The notes under the pieces are model-generated. The model saw nothing but the letters and a program-made list of their open reading frames with translations. It did not search any database and was not told where the DNA came from. Positions 56,620 through 64,000 of a stretch of 64,000 nt of DNA are shown piece after piece. Positions within the stretch are counted from its first letter, which is position 1, and each line of letters opens with the position of its first letter. The DNA comes from Lentinus brumalis (lineage: Eukaryota; Basidiomycota; Agaricomycetes; Polyporales; Polyporaceae). The translations under genes and the position numbers were made by a program. The stretch lies in contig MARA01000056.1 of the NCBI GenBank assembly GCA_001792895.1, positions 62,001 to 126,000 of the forward strand, in the 5' to 3' direction.

Positions 56620-57460
56620 TCAGAAGCCGAGCTCGTCTAGCCACATCTCGATCTTCACCAGCCCTTCCTGCCCCGCGACCGCGCGTTCGTCCGGCACGAC
56701 CATCTTGTCCACGTTGGGGTCCTTCCACAGCCTGTTCTCCTGCTCCAGCGTCGGCTGCTCGCTCTCCGTGCACATGACAGCACACGGGAACCGCGGTTCG
56801 AAGTTGAACTCGAGTAGTGGGGTCGGCAGGGACGGCGCGGACGCGGCGGATAGAGACGCGTTCGAGGGAGGCGGGGAGATGAGCAAGAGCGCAGACGCAG
56901 GGTACGAGGATATGTATGTTTGTGCGATGAGGGTTCCTCCAGCTCGTGCGACGATCACGGGTGCGAAGGGGATGGCGAGGAGGCGGATATGCGACGCCAG
57001 TTCTGGGAGGCGCAGTAATCAGCGTCCAACTGCAGATCCTATGACGAGGATTACTCACCGCTTTCGTAGTGCTTCATGAGAGCTTCAGAGCTCTGGACGC
57101 TCTCTGGATGCCCCAAGTCGATCTCAAGACACGTATACCCTCGTTCAGCGAACCAAGCAGCGCTGTCCCGCATCCTTGGAGTACCTCAGCATCGTCGCGA
57201 TGTCGCAGGGTGAGCATATCTGCGGCGACTGACCCAGTCTGTGACCGTGCATCCCACTTGCTTGCAGACAAAAATACGAGCGGAACAGGTGCTTCACGGG
57301 GTGCAGAAGGCGACGGTTGTCGCAGAAGATGTGCGGTTGTGGAAGAATGCCGTACCGGCGCGGAGCTCGAGCCACCGAAGATGCCGCCGAGACTGAAGGC
57401 ACAGACAAGGTGTGGCTTAACGCGTAGCTGTGAGCTGCCCAGTGCTCTAAAGAAGACCAT
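56620..57460 (-). CDS. Alpha/beta-hydrolase-like protein, copy 2 (nucleophile replaced by Ala)
   Basis: Exons 57234-57460, 57059-57174 and 56620-57002 give 241 residues, two more than copy 1 in the N-terminal Ser run. Exons 2 and 3 have identical lengths in both copies (116 and 383 nt), while intron sequences have diverged. The nucleophile elbow is again A-R-A-G-G. Residues around the lid and the tail (KMVVPDERAV, MWLDELGF) are nearly unchanged. Both reading frames being open after clear divergence of the introns argues that both proteins are still under selection. The likely role is non-catalytic binding or a different chemistry; nothing in the context identifies a ligand. Confidence 0.75.
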
Positions 57461-57554
57461 CGCAAGAGTTCCGAACCGCGAACTTCGTCGTGGAGGAGGA
57501 GGAGGGGGAAGGGTCGCGTCGCGTCGCGTACACGAGTACGAGTACAGGCGCCGG

Positions 57555-57562
57555 TGACGTCA
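57555..57562 (-). promoter_or_regulatory. CRE-like element upstream of hydrolase-like gene 2
   Basis: A perfect palindrome TGACGTCA lies about 95 nt upstream of the ATG at 57460. It is conserved in near-identical form upstream of copy 1. Confidence 0.45.
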
Positions 57563-58159
57563 CTGGCTCAACCTGCTCTGACCGTTCTGACCGAGTTCTG
57601 TGACCTGCCATCCTTCCAACATACTTCCTCGAGAGTTCTGCTCTTTGTTATCCTGAGTCCAAGGGGTATATAATACAGGTCAATGAAGGTGGATACTGCA
57701 GCTACGAGCTCAATTGAATATCGAATGAAATCCCATCAAAGACGGGGTAAGTCGCTTCCTCTCCACCAACAACGCTGACACTACAATATGATCCAGCGCA
57801 CGCAGACCGTGAGGATAGATCTTTAACGACGCAGGCTGTGGAGACATTCCGTCGGGGCCGACGATGCTCGAGGAGCAAGTGAACGCCGCCGCCATCGGCC
57901 CATTTGGTCGACCGTCCGTGCCCATGAAGTAACACTGATTGCTTCATGAGCGTTCATAGGAGAAGATCGGAAGGCAATGACGCGTACATATCTCACTGGA
58001 CTCTCCCTGTGCCAGCAAATCGAATGCTGCGGCACGTCCCCCCAATTCCACTGCCAGATGCGGTCCTGTTCCGAGGTCAGTTCGAAATCCTCCGTGAATA
58101 TGGATTAGCTTACAGCGGCTTTCTTTCCCTCGCGCGAAAGCACGGTGTCTACATGTTTC
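57563..58159. other. Stretch with possible plus-strand exons
   Basis: A TATATAAT run lies near 57665. A plus-strand reading from 57946 (AYISHWTLPVPANRML, then GQFEILREYGLAYSGFL) looks protein-like but runs into the antisense of the next gene. No family is recognised and no start could be fixed. Confidence 0.3.
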
Positions 58160-58984
58160 TCAACCCCATACATGTTGACAGTGGCCCTCTGTGTCGAGAT
58201 GCCCATCCTTCCGCCCGTCAGCACGCAAGTTCTGGATCCGCAACACACAGGCGACGCACTCGAAGGACCCCACGAGCTCCCCGTCAGCCACGCCCCGCCT
58301 AACGACTGTCACGAACGACGATGGGCAGAAGCAATTCATATGAACCGAGATGTGGTACTGCGCTCCGGCCCTCATGCGCTCTATCTCCTCTCCCTCTCCT
58401 GCGATAGACGAAGCAATCATGACATTGAACCCCAGCTGGCGAAAAGCAAGCACCACCGCAGTCGGCGCACGACTTGGACCCGCGGGCCTTCCACGCGCCG
58501 GCGCCATCCCTAGCTCGGGCACCTGGTCGGGGTCCTCCTCCGCCGATGTGGACTCGCCTGAGATAGACGTCTCCGGGCGGGCAGCAAGCAGGACCGCAAT
58601 GGGCCTGTTGCTTGGAGCCGTAGAACTTGCACGCCTCGGCTCTGTCGGTATTTCCGGCAGCTGCTTGTGGCGCTCCTCCGCCGATGTGGATTCGCGGGAG
58701 ACAGACATCTCCGAGCGCAAAGCAAGCTCGACCACAGTGGGCCTATCGCTTGGAACCACAGGCCTTACACGCTCCAGCGTCATGCGTGGCCCCTGCACCT
58801 GGTTGTAGCGTACCTCCGCCGATGTAGAGTCGCGTGAGACAGACAACTTCGAGCGAGAGAGGTTCGTGCGTGCGGGCTTGCGCCGGAGACCGCGGGGATG
58901 CACGCTCATGTCGGGCCCAGCAGGAGAATCATGGAAGACGGGGGTCGGATTTGCGGGGAGGTGTCGTTGTGTCGCCGTCGACAT
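58160..58984 (-). CDS. Uncharacterised protein with three 46-residue repeats
   Basis: A single exon of 274 residues. Three consecutive units of 46 residues each contain a version of S-V-S-R-E-S-T-S-A-E followed by a Pro-rich end (PSDRPTVVELALRSE-like), and a fourth begins before the C-terminus. The last 95 residues differ: they start FRQLGFNVMIASSIAGEGEE and contain several Cys (NCFCPS, FECVACV). The in-frame repeat period of 138 nt supports this strand. No known domain is recognised. The 3' end overlaps the antisense of a possible plus-strand reading, so the C-terminus is less certain. Confidence 0.5.
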   Translation of the reverse strand: MSTATQRHLPANPTPVFHDSPAGPDMSVHPRGLRRKPARTNLSRSKLSVSRDSTSAEVRYNQVQGPRMTLERVRPVVPSDRPTVVELALRSEMSVSRESTSAEERHKQLPEIPTEPRRASSTAPSNRPIAVLLAARPETSISGESTSAEEDPDQVPELGMAPARGRPAGPSRAPTAVVLAFRQLGFNVMIASSIAGEGEEIERMRAGAQYHISVHMNCFCPSSFVTVVRRGVADGELVGSFECVACVLRIQNLRADGRKDGHLDTEGHCQHVWG

Positions 58985-59270
58985 CGGGAGCGGTGAGAGG
59001 CAGGGGATGACACCATCGGTCGTCCCATCTCCGAGGTATATGAATGCATCCCACGCGCTCGAGGGCGCTGTCAGCTTGCGGGCCGTCTGCGGATTCCATG
59101 CTGCTTTCTAGAAGCCCGGCGTTCCTGAGCTGACCGCAGTGTGTGTTCGAGCGGTCAAGCCCGACTTCCTTTCTCAGCGTGGTTGAATGATACCCTGGAT
59201 GAAGTCTATCAGTATTGACACACTGAGCGGTACGTCTGCACATACAATCTTCTTCTTCCCTGCGAGCCGT

Positions 59271-59690
59271 TCAAGCCGTCATTTGCGGCTTCACTGCCAA
59301 ATTTGCACCGCTGACTTGCTTCCCCTCGGCGACGGCTTTTGAGCACAGCAAGAGTCCCGACCGTGAAGGCTGCACCCCACTGCGTCAGCGACCAGATCGT
59401 CGTGGCTACAGCGCCGTACTCACCTTGTCTCCCCAACCTCGAACAACCCGAGCAAGTGCCCCGAGAACTCCGCACACGTCTCCTGGCTCACCGGCGCCCC
59501 ATACAGCCCACCGCCACACGTATCACCTTTCCCGCCTCCTCGTTGTCCTTCGCCACATCGTCCTCCGGCAGCGCCGTCACGAGGTCGCACTCGGCTTCGC
59601 CGCTCGTACGCTACGGATTGAGGCCGCCTGCGACCTGCGCTGAGTGAAACGTCTTGGGCGGACAGCTTGCGGTCGAGGTGGAGTCATGAG
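59271..59690 (-). pseudogene. MDR oxidoreductase, C-terminal remnant
   Basis: Only the second half of the domain survives. The order is DRKLSAQDV (matching DRKLPAEEL in the intact gene), ECDLVTALPEDDVA, LYGAPVSQETCAEF, an intron-like GTGAGT gap, then GKQVSGANLAVKPQMTA at the stop (59271). A frameshift lies near 59510, and the GroES-like half is missing. Wording such as APVSQETCAEF differs from the tandem pair at 4.6-8 kb, so it derives from another, more distant MDR gene. Confidence 0.75.
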
Positions 59691-59840
59691 CCTTATTGAT
59701 TTATGATAAAACTTCAGTAAGTTTTACAATACCTCTCATTCGAGAGCTGAGGACTCACCTGCACGGCCGACAGGGGATGGTCTGTATTATTTTATACGGA
59801 CCATGTACCGACAATGTCCGTTGTCCAACGCACGACCGCT

Positions 59841-60775
59841 CTAGATACGGTCGCCAAGGCCGAGCCGTAGCTGAGTAGTATACGAAATCAGCTCGCCGAT
59901 ACAAGTATGAAGACGCATCGAATGCCTCACCAGAGAAGTGACAAGAGAGGCGACAAAGTGTCCCATCGCAACCGACTCATCCTCATCTCCTCCTTTATCC
60001 TCTTCCCTGCCGCCTCGCTCGGTGTACCAGCGGAGCATCTCATCAGCCTCTCTCTCCGTGCGTAGGTCAGCGAGTAGCTCTTCTTCGTCCATGCCCGACC
60101 CAAGCGGCGACTCCTCGTCCTCCTCGACATACCCGAAGTCGAAGGACACTGCACAGCAGGATATCGCGGACAGTGTCTTCTCTTTCTGCCTTCTCCGTTG
60201 CTTTCGGCTCTTGCGGACGCGCGGCTCCGGAGGCGTCAAGTCGAGGAGCCGGTTGCAAAGACGGTCAAGAATCCTGTACGCAGACGAGATCTGCCTCTCC
60301 ACATGGTTTGTACGCTTGACATGGCCAGCGTCAGGAGGGTCTAGTGCGGTGCAAAATTCTCGTTAGTACGAGAGTGACTCCTCTGCGCCTTGTACACAAC
60401 CTGCGTACCATAGGCGAAGAATATCATGGTGTGGAGCTCTCTTCCCCGTAGCTCCTCCTCAGCATGCTCGATGTACGTCTCCGTCAATTCTATGGCGTCC
60501 CGGACCTCTGCGAGATTTCCCAGTTCGGTGATTTTGCCTTTGTCCTCCCAGGTGACGACGCCTTCACGGATGGCTTCGGCGAACTCCGACGCCACTTTGT
60601 ACCGCTTGTAGGACGCCCTATATTGTTCTGCGTGGTCAGAGCAGAATTGAGGCCCGCCGTCTGGATGCACGAGTTCGGAGCACCGGTGTGTGCCATACCG
60701 CTCGGCGCGACATCGTGGTGTGGACTTCGTACGAGCTCGCCGGTACGGTATTGAGGCAGTGGTACGTGAAGACAT
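59841..60775 (-). CDS. Family A Cys/His coiled-coil protein with acidic region
   Basis: Exon 1 is 60409-60775 and exon 2 is 59841-60340, with a 68-nt GTACGC...ACTAG intron, giving 288 residues. The Cys/His unit is C22-x9-C32-x12-C45-x2-H48 (HRCSELVHPDGGPQFCSDH). The helix KRYKVASEFAEAIREG ... ETYIEHAEEELRGR follows and ends in the family's FFAY before the intron. Exon 2 opens DPPDAGHVKR, has a basic patch (RKSRKQRRRQKEK), an acidic stretch (MDEEELLADLRTEREADEML) and a moderately hydrophobic C-terminus. This is one of the cleanest intact members, with canonical phase-1 splicing at the same place as three other members. Possibly zinc-binding; function unknown. Confidence 0.7.
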
Positions 60776-61301
60776 CTACGCAGACGCAAAAAGGGTGACA
60801 GTGAAAGAGCTTCAGCTAGCTTGAGTACGCCCACACTTGCAGGACATGGAGCGGCGGAAGGTACTTAGACAAGACAGTGGCATCGCCGGTGGCGTTGCTA
60901 GGACCTCCGGACCTGCCGGACCGACTGTCCGGCCCATGACTAGAAGGCAGTCGTATAAGCAGAATGACTTTCAGCACCTTTCATTTTACACGGCTCCGAC
61001 ATGTCAGCCTTGCACCGTCTAGCATGCCAACACAGTTTGAATCGCTAACACAAATACTAACTACTAGTTAGGCTGCATTTCTACCTGACAGGAGACTATG
61101 GAACGAGAGAGACAGCACGCCGCGTCGTAGAAGCTACTGTGTTCAAAGACCAAGAAACGACAACAAGATCATGACAGCTCGGGAATGGACGTGGTGGTAA
61201 ATCTATAACAAGAGCGACGGAGAGCCAATGCGGCACGGTAACTGATCTCATGAACGTGCTCGAACATCGCCAATGGTCCACGTAAAAGGCAATAAACATA
61301 A
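60776..61301. other. Intergenic, nothing recognised
   Basis: The stretch is the promoter side of the family A gene and the 3' flank of the next leftward gene. A 20-bp stretch rich in CCGGAC near 60900-60935 is the only oddity. Confidence 0.55.
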
Positions 61302-62529
61302 CTAATTGAGCTGAGAAGAAGTCTGGGCAGACTGCGGCTGGCAACAGCACCGTACGAGGCATAGAAAGCCATGCGGAACCTCGGTAGGGGCGACCTTCTC
61401 GGGGAGTTTGCGGTTCTTGAGCCGGTTCTTGAGGGCTCCCTCGTCGAGGACCGTGATGGTCCGGCCGGACGTCTCGAACTTCATGACCATCTTGACGGCG
61501 ACGCACAGCACGTGCGGATCGTCGGTCTTTGCGAAGGTCCAGCCGATCCCGTTGTAGTACGCGACAGCGTTGCGCATGTCTACGGAAAGGGAAGTCCGTC
61601 AGTGGGGAGCACAGAGGGCGAGCGTACGAGCACTCACAGCGCATCTCGCCCGCGACGTTGGCGCCGTCGAAAACGCATGCTTTCCTGTCCCTGAAGCATC
61701 TCTGGCAGAGATTCGGATACTCCTCCGTGAAGACACAGCTACCGGCGCCGAAGCAGCGGTCGCACTGCAGATGAGAGTTTACCGCAGCACAACAGAGTCA
61801 CGGAACGGGGGGAACTGACCTGTCCGCTGTACCTCACGAACACCTTGGACCGATTCTGCTGCCGACGTCTATTGGCCACCGGACCGTTCTCCTTTTGCGT
61901 TTGTGAGGCCGGCATGTTGAGCTCTCGCGAGGAGGTCTCCGTTTCTAAAGAAGTGCGTTGTATATGATCCGACCACGGGTTGGTTCCTGGCGGCGAAGAG
62001 GCAGCACCATGAACACCGTCCTGAGACGTGTAGACGGTGTCATTCAGATCCAACGCAGCGACAAGCAAGCGGAGCTCTTCCATTCGGACGGACGTAGCGT
62101 GCGACGGGGACTCGCATGCCTTCAGCTCTCGGATCGGCGCCATGAGCTCCTCAATGCGGAGCACGATCTGGCAGACCTTCGGGTCCGCATTATCGGAAGG
62201 AGACCTCGAGTATCGCTTCTCAAAGACTGCCCAGTAGTCCATACACGTGTCGTGGTACGCGCTGGTGAGAGCATCCTGTGTATCATTAACGGACAGTGTC
62301 AAGTCTAACGTGTCGTTTGTGTCAGCAGAGATGGACCACTCACCAAGACCCGGAGCAAAGCATCCGCCTCCGTCGCGTATTCCTCGCCGTATGACCCCCC
62401 CTGTTCAACTTCGTAGTAGGCGGTGAGGTAATCCTGAAAACGGTCTCCGACGCTGCTCAGGCTGTAGTCGACATCCAAAGCACTGAGGCTGCCATGGAGC
62501 GGAGGATCACGAGGCCGGCCTTGATCCAT
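61302..62529 (-). CDS. Protein with a Zn-cluster-like Cys6 motif
   Basis: Exons 62344-62529, 61820-62275, 61638-61764 and 61302-61579 give 348 residues. Residues 215-244 read C-x2-C-x5-C-x9-C-x2-C-x6-C (CDRCFGAGSC ... CQRCFRDRKAC), close to the fungal Zn2Cys6 pattern but with a shorter second loop and a C-terminal rather than N-terminal position. The upstream 210 residues are helical and acidic, with a basic NRRRQQNRSK patch just before the cluster. After it comes MRNAVAYYNGIGWTFAK. Such C-terminal clusters occur in many uncharacterised Agaricomycete proteins; DNA binding is possible but unproven. The intron 1 acceptor at 62276 was chosen because it alone keeps phase. Confidence 0.65.
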
Positions 62530-62839
62530 TGGCTCTCGATGGGCTAGTCTGCCAGTATGCAATCAACGGGAGGGGGAAGTGGAGGTAATGGTGTGCGAAG
62601 AGTGCGCGCTTCTCTCACCGCCTGCCGTCGATAAGTTTCATTAAGTACCGACGGCGTTCTCTGGCTTCTCTGTCGCGGAGAGCTGCTGGTAATATTTCAA
62701 CCGCAAAGCAGGGAAGCATCCAGTGTTCCTACGGGCGCTCCGCGACCTGCAGCCGCATATTAGCACAGCGGCCGAAGCCTGACTGAGGACACACCAGCGC
62801 AAGCACCGTTGTTAGGATGTGCCTACCTTGATTCCCGCA
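62530..62839. other. Intergenic, nothing recognised
   Basis: This is the promoter region of the leftward Zn-cluster gene and the left flank of the MDR relic. No coding signal is recognised. Confidence 0.5.
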
Positions 62840-63127
62840 AGGCATCAACGCTCGAGACTGCGTCGCAAACACTGAAGGCTTGCAGTGCTGCCGGGCTTGC
62901 TTGCGGTGCTTCCGGGCTTGCTGGCCAGTGGCGGCATAGATGTGAGCACGCTCTCGTCCGTGATGGCGTTCTGAGACAATACCGATGATTGTGTGCGCCT
63001 GGTGCCGCTCGCAGCCGAACCGGCGGGAAGTCCGTGGCTGGAGGGTTGGATGGTATCAATGAGGCCTGGAGCGGTGAAGGAGATTCAGGTGAGCGGAGTG
63101 GAACTGGTAGCCAGGCCGCAAGAGTCG
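62840..63127 (+). pseudogene. MDR oxidoreductase, relic of the last two exons
   Basis: The end of exon 4 (the GLLASG-like stretch) survives up to an intact donor GTGAGC at 62942. The last exon starts after GCTCGCAG at 63015 with CCGAACCGGCGGGAAGTC, matching CCAAACCGTCCGGAGGTG of the gene at 6.8 kb, and continues to EIQVSGVELVARPQES. Frameshifts and the missing stop mark it as dead. A 19-20-bp segment (GCTTCCGGGCTTGCT-like) is duplicated in tandem near 62888-62928. Confidence 0.75.
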
Positions 63128-63422
63128 GCGGAATGGAGTTCGACGCAGAGAATCTTCGTTGTATCGGTCGAGCAGCGAGTTAAGTACTATACAATACAAG
63201 TTATGCTATGTTGTTGACACAATCAGCCTGCGTCATTGAAACACAACGCATAGTGGAAGGAGACATCCGGCAGACGTGGTTGTTTGGGGTATGTGATAGG
63301 CGTCGCCGACGGTACCCTGGGAGACCTACCAGAATTTCCACGGCGCGGAGCTAACGGCTACACACAAGTGCAAGACTCTTCATTGTTTCCGACGAATGCA
63401 GGCAATGCCGGAGGAACTGGTT
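63128..63422. other. Intergenic, nothing recognised
   Basis: Short AT-rich spacer between the MDR relic and the 3' end of the last family A gene. Confidence 0.5.
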
Positions 63423-64000
63423 TCAGTCCCGGTCCAGCACGTCAAGGTTTTCCTGGGATAAAGGACTCGATGTCAGCCTGCATGGACGCATAGCACGTTC
63501 AAGGAGGATATACTCAACCATAGAAAGGGTAAGCCTCTCCGTAGAATCGTCTCGAGCATGCCTCCTGCCCATCACTGGACCAGGGACAGACTGGGCGTAC
63601 CAGCGCAGCATCTCCGAGACCTCTCGTTCGACACGCTCGTCTGCAAGCAACTCCTCCGCGTCCATCGTTTGCGCGAGAGCGGAGTCATCGAGTTCCTCGA
63701 GCTCTTCGACTTCGAGTTCCTCCGACGAGTCGTCTTCTTCCGGCCGGATGACGCGCATCGCGAAGCAGCGGACGACGCGCACTTCCTCGACCTCAGGCGA
63801 AGGTGACCGTATCTGAGATGGCCGCCGTCCGCGGAACAGTCTCTCGCGCTCGCGCTCCCGGCGGCGAGCGGCGGCTGCGATTTGGAGGTCCTGTTGGCGT
63901 ATGGTGAGGGCTGACCGAACCGCGAGTGCTGTATCGATGAGCTTCGCGACGTTCATGATGCGCTTGTCGTGCCCGGGGTCCGACCCCTCTACGGGTAACA
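63423..64000 (-). CDS. Family A coiled-coil protein, exon 2 (5' part beyond window)
   Basis: Exon 2 starts at 63988 after a CCCGTAG acceptor and opens EGSDPGHDKRIMNVAKLI, the exon-2 signature of the family. A basic RRRERERERLFRGRR segment follows, then a strongly acidic one (EEDDSSEELEVEELEELDD) and MDAEELLADERVEREVSEML. The match to the copies at 2.9 and 59.8 kb extends to MLRWYAQ. The Cys/His exon must lie to the right of position 64000. Alternating basic and acidic helices suggest a coiled coil. Function is unknown. Confidence 0.65.
   Translation of the reverse strand, partial: LPVEGSDPGHDKRIMNVAKLIDTALAVRSALTIRQQDLQIAAAARRRERERERLFRGRRPSQIRSPSPEVEEVRVVRCFAMRVIRPEEDDSSEELEVEELEELDDSALAQTMDAEELLADERVEREVSEMLRWYAQSVPGPVMGRRHARDDSTERLTLSMVEYILLERAMRPCRLTSSPLSQENLDVLDRD

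Larger units (their letters stand above)
55130..57565. repeat. Segmental duplication, right copy
   Basis: Partner of 46585-48677, in the same orientation. It carries MYND gene C and hydrolase-like gene 2, plus about 350 bp of extra sequence (roughly 56170-56520) absent from the left copy. Confidence 0.85.

Noticed and set aside
1..64000. CRISPR arrays, operons, ribosome-binding sites and bacterial promoters
   Set aside because: Spliced genes, TATA spacing and the gene content are fungal; no regularly spaced direct repeats with unique spacers are present.

Overview
This is nuclear DNA of a basidiomycete fungus, almost certainly an Agaricomycete. The coding strand is GC-rich, most genes are split by GT-AG introns of about 50-70 nt, and promoters often carry a TATA box 80-130 nt before the ATG. 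Recognisable markers are a class I hydrophobin, a 14-exon KLHDC4-type Kelch protein, the CAAX protease RCE1, MYND fingers, several DUF6699 proteins and an intronless tRNA-Glu(CTC). I cannot name the genus. No transposase or reverse transcriptase was recognised.

Layout. 0-11 kb: the 5' part of a DUF6699 gene, a small Cys/His coiled-coil gene (here called family A), the tRNA, two tandem MDR/GroES-like oxidoreductases, a second family A gene and its decayed copy. 11-27 kb: two C2H2-type zinc-finger genes among four more DUF6699 genes and another family A relic. 27-36 kb: a foldback element that looks like a MITE, two family A genes flanking an uncharacterised four-exon gene, and a third C2H2 gene. 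36-46 kb: the conserved core, with KLHDC4, hydrophobin, RCE1, an uncharacterised HWAL-motif gene and a MYND gene. 46-58 kb: a segmental duplication (about 46.6-48.7 and 55.1-57.6 kb) of a MYND gene plus an alpha/beta-hydrolase-like gene, separated by 6 kb of eroded, partly self-duplicated DNA. 58-64 kb: a repeat protein, two MDR relics, two more family A genes and a Zn-cluster-like gene.

Most of the window is therefore made of lineage-specific families amplified locally: family A (8 loci), DUF6699 (5), MDR (4), two-module C2H2 (3), MYND (3) and the hydrolase (2). They do not form a biosynthetic pathway. The common theme is duplication, divergence and decay of short regulatory-looking or unknown proteins around a few housekeeping genes. 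The most interesting candidate for something undescribed is family A: a C-x(9-13)-C-x(10-12)-C-x2-H motif, then a charged helical region, then in some members a hydrophobic C-terminal helix.

Five otherwise intact genes are each broken by one missing base in a homopolymer run. That pattern suggests base-calling errors as much as true pseudogenes. All exon structures below were assembled by hand from splice signals, frame and comparison between paralogues; none was checked with transcripts or databases.
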